From NCBI GenBank assembly GCA_022071975.1, contig JAJVIO010000012.1, positions 1 through 64,000 on the forward strand: a DNA stretch of 64,000 bases. The letters run 5' to 3'. This DNA is from Planctomycetota bacterium. Lineage in GTDB: Bacteria > Planctomycetota > UBA8742 > UBA2392. The notes below the pieces were generated by a model. It had not been told where the DNA came from and ran no database searches. It saw only the letters and a program-made list of their open reading frames with translations. The translations under genes and the position numbers were made by a program. This document shows, piece by piece, positions 44,062 through 52,440 of the stretch (within the stretch, counting starts at the first letter, position 1; each line of letters opens with the position of its first letter).

Positions 44062-44868
44062 GGCCACACCCGTGATGACGGGCACCTGCCAGACCGCGTA
44101 GCCGTGCGGGTTGCGGATGGCGGCGATCATGTCATTCCAGTGGTCTTGCACCTGTTCGCGGCTCAGGCTGCTGTGCTGCGCGATCACGTCCGTGTATCCA
44201 TCGCGCCAGGCCTCCCAGATCTGAGCGAACAGCTCACGCTCCACCCGCACGGTGTCGCACACCAGGTAGTCCACGCGCACGTCGCGGCAACCAAGCTCGC
44301 TCAGCCAGCTGAAGACTTTTCGGCCACTGCGCAGGTCGCTGCCGGTGTTGGCCGCGTAGGTCATGGGGCCGAGGCGCCAGAACTCGTCGGAATCCAGCCG
44401 CGTGGGCCAGAAGTGCATCATCGAGTAATCCTCGGCCAGCACGTGCAGACGGCCGCCGGGGCGCGTCACGCGCTTGAGCTGCGCCAGCACTTTGTCGGCG
44501 TCGGGCACGGCCTGCAGCATGTGGCGCACGATGCTGAGGTCAAAGCTGCGGTCTTCAAAACCGAGCTCAAAGGCGTCGCCTTTCTCGAAGTTCACACGGG
44601 TGCTGAACGCGGACGCGGCCTTGCGCGCGGTGTTGAGGTGCGCCTCTTCAAGGTCAACGCCGGTGATCCGCGCGTTCGGGAACAGCTCGGCCAGTCTGCG
44701 GGTGATCTCGCCGGTGCCGCAGGCCAGGTCAAGGATGCGGGCCGGCTGGCCGTAGCGCTCGAACAGTGGACGCTCCAGCGGCCATAGGGCTTTCGCCTGC
44801 ACGGCCAGGTTGCGCACCATGGATTCATCGGCCATTTGCGCGGCTTGCGGGTTGCGGTTGGTGGTCAT
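44059..44868 (-). CDS. Class I SAM-dependent methyltransferase
   Basis: 269 residues. Motif I ILDLACGTGEITRRLAELFP, the acidic ITGVDLEE at the end of beta-2, GDAFELGFEDRSFDLSIVRH (motif IV region), and RVTRPGGRLHVLAEDY are standard for ubiE-like small-molecule methyltransferases. The substrate cannot be predicted; the C-terminal part (TDVIAQHSSLSREQVQDHW) is a substrate-cap-like helix pair. ATG 44868. It heads a minus-strand group with the downstream membrane protein gene upstream of it by 22 bases. Confidence 0.88.
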   Translation of the reverse strand: MTTNRNPQAAQMADESMVRNLAVQAKALWPLERPLFERYGQPARILDLACGTGEITRRLAELFPNARITGVDLEEAHLNTARKAASAFSTRVNFEKGDAFELGFEDRSFDLSIVRHMLQAVPDADKVLAQLKRVTRPGGRLHVLAEDYSMMHFWPTRLDSDEFWRLGPMTYAANTGSDLRSGRKVFSWLSELGCRDVRVDYLVCDTVRVERELFAQIWEAWRDGYTDVIAQHSSLSREQVQDHWNDMIAAIRNPHGYAVWQVPVITGVA

Positions 44869-44890
44869 GGCCGGGATTGTAGGCGGCGGA

Positions 44891-45292
44891 TCACGGCTTT
44901 GGAATGCGCCGCACGGCCCAGATGATCAGCCAGGTAACCGACGCGCCCAGCAGACAGAGCGCGCCGCCGATGAGCAGCAGTGCCGCCCAGATCACCACCT
45001 CGGTCACGAACGCGCCGTAAAAGCAACCCGCCGCAATGCCGGCAAATCCAAGCAGCCACAGCCATAGCTTGAGTTGCAGTTCGCGCAGGCGCTTGCGCGC
45101 GGCCACCGGGTCGCCGCCGAAGTCGTACAAGCCGCGGCTGATGAAAATGCCGCCTGGTATCCGGCTGGCGGTCACGCGTTCCGCCCTGCCGTGGGCCGCT
45201 GCGTCGTGCACGATTTCCGCGTCCACGACGCGGCCGCCGGGCTCATCCCTGCGCACCACCTCGGCATCGCGGATTTCTTCCGGGTCGGGCAC
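44891..45292 (-). CDS. Two-helix membrane protein
   Basis: 133 residues. Acidic N-terminus (MPDPEEIRDAEVVRRDEPGG), a linker with GGIFISRGLYDFGGDP, then two hydrophobic helices (about 75-95 and 100-125) and a basic tail. Unknown function. The GTG start overlaps the stop of the EIIA-DAC gene (TAGTG), so the two are translationally coupled, suggesting a link to cyclic-di-AMP signalling, which remains inference. Confidence 0.7.
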   Translation of the reverse strand: MPDPEEIRDAEVVRRDEPGGRVVDAEIVHDAAAHGRAERVTASRIPGGIFISRGLYDFGGDPVAARKRLRELQLKLWLWLLGFAGIAAGCFYGAFVTEVVIWAALLLIGGALCLLGASVTWLIIWAVRRIPKP

Positions 45293-46767
45293 TAGTCGCT
45301 CCCCGCCGTTGGTACTTCCACGCGACTGCGCGTTGGGCTTACGGTCATCACCGACTTGCCGTTGCGGAACACGGTGACGCGGCCGGTGCTCTGGGACAGC
45401 ACAATGGCAATGGCGCGCGTCACTTTGGTGATTGCGGCGGCCACCCGGTGACGAGTCCCGAGACCGGAGGGCAGATCCACGCGCGCCTCGGCAGGCGGCG
45501 AGATGTAGGTGCCCGCTGAATGCAGCACACCGTTGCGCCCGACCACGAACGCGCCATCGAGCAGCGAGAACTCCTTGACGGTCTCCTCCAGCGCGGGGTC
45601 CAGAATGTTGCGCTCGGACTCCGGGTAGCCGCGGAACGGGTTGATGGTCAGTTGCTGGGTCATTTCGCGCACGACTTCCTCATCGCCGAGCAGCATGGTC
45701 GTGCCGAGCGGCTTGCCCTCCCGCCCTTCTTCGGACAACTCGAGCATCAATTGCAGGGCGCGCTCGAAAACCTCGGGTTGCACACTCTCCTTGGCCGCCT
45801 TGCTGAATATGCGCGAGATCATCAGCCGCGGCGTCTCGATCCGCACCGTGTCATAGGTGTCGCTGCCGCGCTCGCCGCAGACGGCCACCACGCGGCTGCC
45901 TTCACCCAGCATTCCGCGCGCGCCGGCCGACAACAGCGCCAATTGTACCGCGCTTTCTTCGCTGAACTCGCCGCGTGCCAGGCGCACCACGCCGCGTGCG
46001 CGCTCGACCAGCGTGTCGGGTACGTCCGCGGCGCGGGTCGCCAGCACGATCTTGGGCGAAATGAAGCTGGCCAGCAGACCCGGGTTTCGCAGCACGTCGG
46101 TAAACAGGATGATCGCTTCGGCGTCGATGTCTTCGGCGAAGCGCAACAGGTTGCGAATGAGCGCCCGGGTCACCTCCGGCAGGCGGCGTGAGACCACCAG
46201 GCGCTGCGTGCGCACCGTCTCGCCCAGCGCCGCGCGCAGCTTGATGGGCGTGTCGGCGTTGACCGCCGCCTCGATTCGCGTCGGATCCTGGCTGTCCTTG
46301 AACGAAGCCGCCAGTTGCCCCAGCACACGCAGATAGGTGTCGTGATGTTTCGGCGAACTTATGAACAGGAAGATCAGGTGAACGCGGCCGAGTTCAGGGC
46401 GGCCGTAATCGATGCCGGACTTGCTGCGTCCCACGATCAGCACCATTTCATCGGCCACGTTCAGGCGCACATGCGGGGCGGCCCAGCCGCGACCCAGTTG
46501 GGTGCTTAGTGCCGCGTCCCGCGCAAGCACCGCCGCGGAAAGGTCCACCTGTTCGCTGGCCGTGAGGTTCAGGGCGCGGGCAGCGCTGGCGACCATCTGC
46601 TGAAGCGCAGCGGTCTTGTCGGTCCCCTTCAGCCGCACCATCCGATTCTTGCGCAGCAACGAGCCGAGGGTAGCCGCCCCGCCGGCAGGCTCAGGGCGCG
46701 GCGCGACAACCCCGGCCTGGAGGGGCAGTTCTGCGGGCTCTTCGGTTTCGGCTTCTTTCTTCGCCAT
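45292..46767 (-). CDS. PTS EIIA-like domain fused to diadenylate cyclase (DisA_N/DAC) domain
   Basis: 491 residues. Residues ~30-180 resemble the type 2 EIIA domain, including GRGWAAPHVRL, where the His matches the phosphorylated residue of EIIA. The middle part (~190-380) contains RLVVSRRLPEVTRALIRNLL and RARGVVRLARGEFSEESAVQ and resembles a pyruvate-kinase-like or receiver-like alpha/beta domain with no clear name. The C-terminus (~395-480) is a DAC domain: LLDGAFVVGRNGVLHSAGTY and GTRHRVAAAITKVTRAIAIV carry the DGA and RHR catalytic motifs that make cyclic di-AMP from ATP. ATG 46767 begins 2 bases after fmt and the gene overlaps the next. Confidence 0.82.
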   Translation of the reverse strand: MAKKEAETEEPAELPLQAGVVAPRPEPAGGAATLGSLLRKNRMVRLKGTDKTAALQQMVASAARALNLTASEQVDLSAAVLARDAALSTQLGRGWAAPHVRLNVADEMVLIVGRSKSGIDYGRPELGRVHLIFLFISSPKHHDTYLRVLGQLAASFKDSQDPTRIEAAVNADTPIKLRAALGETVRTQRLVVSRRLPEVTRALIRNLLRFAEDIDAEAIILFTDVLRNPGLLASFISPKIVLATRAADVPDTLVERARGVVRLARGEFSEESAVQLALLSAGARGMLGEGSRVVAVCGERGSDTYDTVRIETPRLMISRIFSKAAKESVQPEVFERALQLMLELSEEGREGKPLGTTMLLGDEEVVREMTQQLTINPFRGYPESERNILDPALEETVKEFSLLDGAFVVGRNGVLHSAGTYISPPAEARVDLPSGLGTRHRVAAAITKVTRAIAIVLSQSTGRVTVFRNGKSVMTVSPTRSRVEVPTAGSD

Positions 46768-46769
46768 GA

Positions 46770-47717
46770 TCAGCTTCGGAATCTCGCTCCCGGCCTTAGG
46801 CGCAGGCCGTTCGCCACGTCGCGCGCCGGCTTGCGGGGTTTGCCCTCGAGCTGCAACTCGGTCAAGCATACCGCGCCTTCACCGCACGCGACCACGATTC
46901 CGCGCTTGTCGATGGCCAGAATCTCGCCGCTCGACCCCGAACCCGCGAATGAAGCCAACTCTGCTCTATGGATTAACACCCGCAACTCGCCCCGGTCATC
47001 CGTCTGCAGCCGGCTTTCCGCCCGGGGCCACGGCTGCACAGCGCGAATGCGGTTCACCACCCGGGTCGCGCTCTCGGTGAAATGCAGCTCGCCGTCCGCC
47101 TTCTCGAGCGGCGGCGCGAAGCTGACCTGCGACTCGTCCTGCTCAACCGGCGTGATCCCGCTTTCCAGCCGGCTCAGCACATCCAGCATCAATGACGCGC
47201 CCAGCTCGCCCGCTTCGGCCAGCAGTTCTTCGGCGTTCTTGGCTGGGTCCAGCCGCCACGGGCGCTGCAGCAGGATCGGCCCAGCATCCATCTTGCGCAC
47301 CAGCCGCATGATGGTCAGGCCGGAATCCACAACGCCTTCCAGCACCGCGCGCTGCACGGGCGCGGCGCCCCGGTACTTCGGCAGCATGCTGGGGTGAAAG
47401 TTCAGGCAGCCGTGACGCGGCAGCTTCAGCACGGCGTTCTTCAGCATCTGGCCGAAGGCAACCACTACGATGACGTCAGGCTTCAGCTCAACCAGCCGCT
47501 GCAGCGCGTCACCGCTGCTGACAGCCTCAACCTCGTGTACCGGCAGGCCCAGCCGCTGCGCCCCGGCCCCCACCGGGCTGGATTCCGCGGCACCTCGCCT
47601 TGAACGCCGAGCCGGCGGCTGTGTGAAAACAGCCAGAGGCCGAAACTCCGCGCTGTCTGCCATCGCGTGCAGCGTGGGCAAAGCGATTTCAGGAGTGCCA
47701 AGGAATACAGTTCGCAT
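46770..47717 (-). CDS. fmt: Methionyl-tRNA formyltransferase
   Basis: 315 residues. It formylates initiator methionyl-tRNA using 10-formyltetrahydrofolate. Signatures are MRTVFLGTPEIALPTLHAM, VVVAFGQMLKNAVL, the catalytic Asn-His region GCLNFHPSMLPKYRGAAPVQ, and TIMRLVRKMDAGPIL; the C-terminal domain includes RIRAVQPWPRAESRL. ATG 47717 is fixed by the family N-terminus, yet no ribosome binding site is visible because a 7-bp array starts six bases upstream. No def gene is adjacent. Confidence 0.96.
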   Translation of the reverse strand: MRTVFLGTPEIALPTLHAMADSAEFRPLAVFTQPPARRSRRGAAESSPVGAGAQRLGLPVHEVEAVSSGDALQRLVELKPDVIVVVAFGQMLKNAVLKLPRHGCLNFHPSMLPKYRGAAPVQRAVLEGVVDSGLTIMRLVRKMDAGPILLQRPWRLDPAKNAEELLAEAGELGASLMLDVLSRLESGITPVEQDESQVSFAPPLEKADGELHFTESATRVVNRIRAVQPWPRAESRLQTDDRGELRVLIHRAELASFAGSGSSGEILAIDKRGIVVACGEGAVCLTELQLEGKPRKPARDVANGLRLRPGARFRS

Positions 47718-47722
47718 TTGAG

Positions 47723-47810
47723 GTGCAGAGTACAAACTACAGAGTGCAAAGTACCAGCCGGCCAATGGATGCGCGGCGGAACTCTGCACTCTGTACCCTG
47801 TACTTCTGAA
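47723..47810. repeat. Inverted 7-bp arrays
   Basis: Left: GTGCAGA, GTACAAA, CTACAGA, GTGCAAA, GTACCAG (47723-47757). Right: TCTGCAC, TCTGTAC, CCTGTAC (47783-47803), an exact inverse of the unit, then TTCTGAA. It fills the gap between fmt and the gene at 47813. Confidence 0.92.
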
Positions 47811-47812
47811 AG

Positions 47813-50104
47813 CTACTTGATCTTGTATGTCGTCAGGCCCGCATTGCCTGCCACGAAGAACTCCTTGCCCTTGGGGTTGATCGCCGCCAGGCCCTTCGGC
47901 TCGCGGCTCCAGGCATACAGCTTCAGCGCGCCCTTGCCGATGTCCACATCCAGCACGCCCGCCGGGCAGGCGAACTTGCAGGCGCGTTCATCACCTGTGT
48001 ACAGCGCGCCAAAGAACGGCGAGGCCGCGGTCGCGCCGTAAGTGGAACGGCCGGGCAGGTCCTGCGACTTGAACACCGCGCTGAAGCTGGTCTCGATAGC
48101 CTCACCTTCGGCGCCGGGCCCGATCACGGTGCAGTTGATGCCCGTGTACTCCCACTTGTTGACTTCGTTGATCAGCACGGCCTGTTTACGCTTGGTGACG
48201 AAGGCGGTGACGGCCGTGTCGCCCACGAACATGGGGTCGGCGTCGGCCACGTTGTAGGTGACGTCGATTTCGCCCTTCTCATCCACCAGGAACAGCCGGC
48301 CCTCACCGATTTCGCGCTCAGCGACCAGGAAGCGATCACCCTTATCGCTGATCCAGAAGCAGACCGCCTGCGAATCCTTGTATTCGCAGCGATAGATCCG
48401 CATCGGCTCGGAGCCGTCAAGCTTCTGCAGCATGACGTTGCCGCCGGCGTCCTTGGCCTGCGAGTACACCACGCCGCTGAAGTCCGGCATGGCGCGGGCC
48501 CAGCTGCCGGCAACGGGCGGCAGAGTTTTTTCGATGCTGTTGGTGGCCAGGTCGATCAACCACACGCCCTTGTTGCGCGCGCAGGCGAGAATCTTCTTGC
48601 CCTTGGCGTCAAAGCTGACGAACTCGCCCAACGTGCCGCTGGCCAGCGGGGCCTCAAACGGAATGCTGTTCACCTCGGCGCGGGTCTTGGCATCCAGCAC
48701 GAACACCCGGTCCAGCGCCAGCACCGCCACGCGCTTGCCGTCGTTGTCATAGCTCATGCTGAGGGGCTCAAAATCGATGGCCTTGGCGCGGTACAGCCAG
48801 ATCGGCTCGTCGGGCGAAGTCTCGCCCTTGATGATGCCGTGGTGCGAGGCGACCAGCGTGGCGCCCGGCCCGATCGCCGTGAACGGCTCGTCGTCACCGT
48901 CGCCGGTGGCTTCCGCGTGCAGCACGCTGGTGTTCCAGACGGCCTCGCCGGTTGCGAGGTTGATGCCCTTCAACGCGGCGCGCTGCGGTGTGTGGTTCTC
49001 GATGAACACGCCGATCTTGCCCTCCGGCGCGAAGCCGACGCAGGCATCCAGGTAATTGGTCTTGTAACCGCGTGCCCAGCTGCCGCGCCGAATCACGTAC
49101 GAATGCAGACCGTCCTCGGGATGCGCCACCATGCAGCTGCCGTCGGGGCTGAGCGTGAAGCGCCCCGCGTTGCCGCCGGCGTACGGCTCAGGTGATTCCT
49201 GGGCCTCCTTCAGGTTGCCCTTGCGGTCAAACACCAGCGTGGTGACGCTGGTCGAGCCGCTGAAGCCGCCCGGCTTGCGCGGCACGGTCACCAGCACCAC
49301 GATCTCGCTGTCCGTCACCGCGCACACCGCGTCGCGGGCCTTGGGCGGGATGCCATACCGGCCGTGGTCCCAGGCCAGGCTGACGCTCTTGTCTTCCGCG
49401 AAGTGCAGCGTGGCCCCGTTGCCGGTGTACTGCTTGCTGTCTTTATCCCACTTCACCAGCACGCTCAGGGCGTATTTGCCGTTGGCGCCGCCGTGCACGC
49501 GATAAAGATCGCCGCTGGGAGCCTCGGCCTTTTCTTTCTCTTCGGGGCGCCACTTCTTGCCCTTCTGGGCGGGCGGCGCCATGGCCACCGAGGAATCAAA
49601 CCCGGCAGCGACCTTCACCTTGCCCTTGAAAACATCCACGAACAGCGTCGCCGCCTGCTCCGAGATCACGCAGTACTCGCCGCCGTCGTTCGCCATGCGC
49701 GGCGCCTCGCCCAGGTCGGGCGCGTCCGTGGGCAGCTTGATTTCCTTGGCCCCGAGCGCCCCCGTCACCAGGTCAAGCGTCACGAACTTCAGGGTGCGGC
49801 TTTCCTTGTTGTAGCCCACAAGCCGGTAAGCCTTGTCGGCCGTGACGCCAATGCGCGGCTGCTCGGAGCTGCTGGGCAGCAGGTTGTAGACCTCGTAGGC
49901 GCCGTCCGGCTTTACGTCCTCGATGGTGAGTGGCGGAAGCTTCTGTTTGCCGGCGTTTTTGCCCCAGGGCTGTTGTCCCCCGCCGGGGATCTTGCCTCCC
50001 CCGGGGGGGCCTTTGCCGGGGCCGCGCTGGGCGGTCACATCGGCTGGCAGTGCCAGCAGGCCAAACAATGCAATCGCCGCGAGCGTAAAGAACGTTCTGC
50101 GCAT
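47813..50104 (-). CDS. Secreted beta-propeller-like protein
   Basis: 763 residues. Signal peptide MRRTFFTLAAIALFGLLALP ending at VTAQ, then a Gly/Pro-rich linker (GPGKGPPGGGKIPGGGQQPW) and a long series of repeats with aromatic and Asp residues at WD40/YVTN-like spacing: YRLVGYNKESRTLKFVTLDL, AGRFTLSPDGSCMVAHPEDG, KRVAVLALDRVFVLDAKTR, KGKKILACARNKGVWLIDL. These suggest one or two seven-bladed propellers outside the cytoplasm. No enzyme residues are recognised. ATG 50104. Confidence 0.8.
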   Translation of the reverse strand: MRRTFFTLAAIALFGLLALPADVTAQRGPGKGPPGGGKIPGGGQQPWGKNAGKQKLPPLTIEDVKPDGAYEVYNLLPSSSEQPRIGVTADKAYRLVGYNKESRTLKFVTLDLVTGALGAKEIKLPTDAPDLGEAPRMANDGGEYCVISEQAATLFVDVFKGKVKVAAGFDSSVAMAPPAQKGKKWRPEEKEKAEAPSGDLYRVHGGANGKYALSVLVKWDKDSKQYTGNGATLHFAEDKSVSLAWDHGRYGIPPKARDAVCAVTDSEIVVLVTVPRKPGGFSGSTSVTTLVFDRKGNLKEAQESPEPYAGGNAGRFTLSPDGSCMVAHPEDGLHSYVIRRGSWARGYKTNYLDACVGFAPEGKIGVFIENHTPQRAALKGINLATGEAVWNTSVLHAEATGDGDDEPFTAIGPGATLVASHHGIIKGETSPDEPIWLYRAKAIDFEPLSMSYDNDGKRVAVLALDRVFVLDAKTRAEVNSIPFEAPLASGTLGEFVSFDAKGKKILACARNKGVWLIDLATNSIEKTLPPVAGSWARAMPDFSGVVYSQAKDAGGNVMLQKLDGSEPMRIYRCEYKDSQAVCFWISDKGDRFLVAEREIGEGRLFLVDEKGEIDVTYNVADADPMFVGDTAVTAFVTKRKQAVLINEVNKWEYTGINCTVIGPGAEGEAIETSFSAVFKSQDLPGRSTYGATAASPFFGALYTGDERACKFACPAGVLDVDIGKGALKLYAWSREPKGLAAINPKGKEFFVAGNAGLTTYKIK

Positions 50105-50192
50105 GAGCTGTTCCCTTCCGGCCTAAAAGATATCCGCACCGGCCGGCGCGGTGTAGCAGTTCAACCCTTATGTGGACCGTAAGTATTGCGGA

Positions 50193-50954
50193 TTACACGT
50201 TTAAGGCGCGAATCCAGCGCTCAAGATTGCGGATCTGCTCAGGCTGGTTGAGGCGGGTGTAGCAACCGGCGAGGTTGCGCAGGAAGCGGGCGGCGATTTC
50301 GCGGTCGCTGACGGGCTTCAGCATCTCGGGTTCAAGCGTTTCAACGAAATGGGCCAGGATCACCCGCACTTCGCCCATGGTGAGGCGCCGGAAGCCGTCG
50401 AAGGGATCGAAGAAGTTGCCGATCTTGAGGTCCACGTCGCCATAAAATCCCAGGAAATGCCCAGGCGTCCCCACCCCGTGCACCGGCAGCTCAAGCCGCC
50501 GCCCCACCAGCAGCGCCACGGCGCACAGGCTGATCGGGATGCCCCTGCCGCTGGCCAGCACCTGGTCAAGATAGCTGTTTTCCGGCGCGTAGTAGTCGGC
50601 GGCGTTGCCGCGCAGCCCGTGGCGGCGGGATAAAACCTCGCCCAGGATGCCAAGGCCGACGTCAAAGGCGCGGTCGCCGCTCAACAGCGCGCCCATTTCT
50701 TCGGCGTAGCGGTCCAGCGTCGCGCTGATGTCCAGCGCCGGCGGATGCTCCCCGGTCTGGGCGATCAGCTTCAGCGCGGCTTCAAGGTCGAAGCGCCCGG
50801 CTGCCAGCCGATCCCAGGCGGGGTCCAGCGCGGCGAAACGCCCGCGCACAAGCGCGCTCTCCACGTTGCGGCGTACCGCGTCCGACGCACGTTCGCAGTG
50901 GGCGACCACCTGTTCCAGGTCTTCGGGCTCCATGGCCGACACCTGGGAAATCAA
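50193..50954 (-). CDS. Transglutaminase-like SirB1-family protein
   Basis: At least 253 residues. The core LGEVLSRRHGLRGNAADYY, SYLDQVLASGRGIPISLCAV, VHGVGTPGHFLGFYG and FFDPFDGFRRL matches the SirB1/transglutaminase-like family (UPF0162), in which Cys, His and Asp would form a triad; the Cys here is in SLCAV. TTG 50954 is a conservative start. The homologous N-terminus (LEALIRLLDEPDPLAAEPL) is encoded upstream to about 51029, where the only candidate initiation site is an ATT spaced 5 bases from AAGGGG. See the corresponding finding. Confidence 0.85.
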   Translation of the reverse strand: MISQVSAMEPEDLEQVVAHCERASDAVRRNVESALVRGRFAALDPAWDRLAAGRFDLEAALKLIAQTGEHPPALDISATLDRYAEEMGALLSGDRAFDVGLGILGEVLSRRHGLRGNAADYYAPENSYLDQVLASGRGIPISLCAVALLVGRRLELPVHGVGTPGHFLGFYGDVDLKIGNFFDPFDGFRRLTMGEVRVILAHFVETLEPEMLKPVSDREIAARFLRNLAGCYTRLNQPEQIRNLERWIRALNV

Positions 50955-51072
50955 AGGCTCGGCCGCGAGGGGGTCGGGCTCATCGAGCAGGCGGATCAGC
51001 GCCTCAAGGTTTGCGCCGGTAATCGGAATCCTGACCCCTTCACAAAGGCCTTTACCAGCTTACCCTGATGCG

Positions 51073-51582
51073 ATGTTGGAAGGAATCAGACGGCGGCGCG
51101 AACACTGCCCGGCCTGCGGCAAACCGGCCGCGGGTGACGGCGACAACTGCATTTTCTGCGGCGCCGGACTGCTGCTGCTGACGGTCAACAGTTGGCGCTC
51201 GGTGTATCACCCTTACAGTTACGCCGACGCCCTGCTTGCCAGCGCTACACTGCAGGCTCACGGCCTGACCGCGCGCCTGAAACACAGCAATGTGGAGCGC
51301 GCGCTGCTTGGCCACGTGGGCAGCGTGGTTGAGGTCGCCGAGGGCGAGCACCTGTTCGCCCAGGAACTGCTGCGCCAGTTGCGCGGCGTTCGCACCGACA
51401 CCGAGTACCTGGAGTGGCAGCAGCTGAAGCACGCGGCCCGCAAGCGCCGGCGTGTGCTGATGGGCGCGGTGGCGGCCGCCACGGCCTCAGCAGCGATCGC
51501 GGCGGGCGTGGTCTGGAACTGGGTGACAGAAGAATCTTCGCGCTCAGAGGCCGCCCAGGAACGCAGCGAAGTTAGAGGTTAG
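51073..51582 (+). CDS. Zinc-ribbon / DUF2007 protein
   Basis: 169 residues. An N-terminal zinc ribbon (CPACGKP ... CIFCGAG) is followed by a DUF2007-like domain (YSYADALLASATLQAHGLTA to LFAQELLRQLRG) and, near the C-terminus, a transmembrane helix (about 136-157). DUF2007 proteins are often described as putative signal transducers without a known mechanism. The last residues, SEVRG, and the TAG stop are encoded by the 7-bp array beginning at 51571, so the native C-terminus may have been replaced. Confidence 0.8.
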   Translation: MLEGIRRRREHCPACGKPAAGDGDNCIFCGAGLLLLTVNSWRSVYHPYSYADALLASATLQAHGLTARLKHSNVERALLGHVGSVVEVAEGEHLFAQELLRQLRGVRTDTEYLEWQQLKHAARKRRRVLMGAVAAATASAAIAAGVVWNWVTEESSRSEAAQERSEVRG

Positions 51583-51801
51583 AGGTTAGAGGATAGAGGT
51601 TAGAGGTTAGAGGATAGAGGTTAGAGGTTAGAGGATAGAGGTTAGAGGTTAGAGGTTAGAGGATAGAGGTTAGAGGTTAGAGGCCAGAGGTTAGAGGTTA
51701 TGGAACTGCGGGTTTGCCGGAGCACCAATCCCGAACTCCTCCGACCTCCGACCTCCGACCTCTGAACTCTGATCTCCGACCTCTGAACTCTGAACTCTGA
51801 T
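51571..51801. repeat. Long inverted 7-bp arrays
   Basis: Left: eighteen consecutive units of GTTAGAG or GATAGAG (51571-51696) with a higher-order three-unit pattern (two GTTAGAG, one GATAGAG). Right: nine units of CTCCGAC or CTCTGAA/T (51739-51801), inverted in sense. It supplies the upstream gene's stop and abuts the downstream gene's start. Confidence 0.95.
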
Positions 51802-52391
51802 TGCTTTCCCACATCGACACTGTGCTTTTCGACCTCGACGGCACGCTTACCGTGCCGGTAATCGATTTTGACGGCCTGCGCGCGCGCCTTGGGTTGCCCC
51901 ACGGCGTTTCGATCACACATGCCCTGAATGCGCTGCCCGACGCCGAGCGTGAGCGCGGCTTCGAGATCGTGCGCGACGCCGAGCTCGAGGCCGCCCGACT
52001 CGCCCGCGCAGCCCACGGCGCCGTCGAGCTCACCAACTGGCTCCACGGCCACGGTTTCGCCACCGGCATCATCACGCGTAACTTCCGCGCGGCCGTGGAT
52101 ATCACCCTGCAGGCCCTGGGCCTGAGTTTCGACGTGATCATCACGCGGGATTGCGCGCCGCCCAAACCCGCGCCGGACGCGCTGCTGGAGGCCCTGCGCC
52201 GCCTTCAGCGACGGCCGGAGACCACCCTGATGGTCGGGGACTTCCGGGACGACATGGAGGCCGGGCGGGCGGCGGGTGCGATGACCTGCCTGGTTACGAA
52301 TGGCGAGCCAGAGCCCAGGTTTGAGGCCGACCTGGCCGTGCCGTGGCTCGAGGATCTGCTGAAACTGCTGCAGCAGTCGCGGGAAAAGTGA
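51801..52391 (+). CDS. HAD-superfamily phosphatase
   Basis: 196 residues. HAD motif I is FDLDGTLTV near residue 10, motif II is in GIITRNFRAA (T/S position Thr), motif III Lys in PPKPAPDALLEAL, and motif IV is GDFRDDMEAG. The cap is small and the phosphoglycolate phosphatase-like arrangement is clear, but the substrate is unknown. The start is uncertain: TTG 51801 immediately follows the right 7-bp array and lacks a ribosome binding site; GTG 51822 would shorten the N-terminus. The array may have displaced the original start. Confidence 0.88.
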   Translation: MLSHIDTVLFDLDGTLTVPVIDFDGLRARLGLPHGVSITHALNALPDAERERGFEIVRDAELEAARLARAAHGAVELTNWLHGHGFATGIITRNFRAAVDITLQALGLSFDVIITRDCAPPKPAPDALLEALRRLQRRPETTLMVGDFRDDMEAGRAAGAMTCLVTNGEPEPRFEADLAVPWLEDLLKLLQQSREK

Positions 52392-52423
52392 AAGGGGACA
52401 GGTACCGAGGTACCTGTCCCCTT
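52392..52423. terminator. Bidirectional palindromic terminator
   Basis: A perfect 15-bp inverted repeat around GA, starting AAGGGGACAGGTACC, immediately after the HAD gene stop and just before the stop of the convergent 1000-residue protein gene. A related imperfect palindrome (GGACAG ... CTGTCC) follows osmC at 56159-56183. Confidence 0.75.
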
Positions 52424-52440
52424 CTGTGTTGCGGGACTGC

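Noticed and set aside
51571-51801. Possible CRISPR array
   Set aside because: The period is 7 bp with no spacers, and there are no cas genes in the window.
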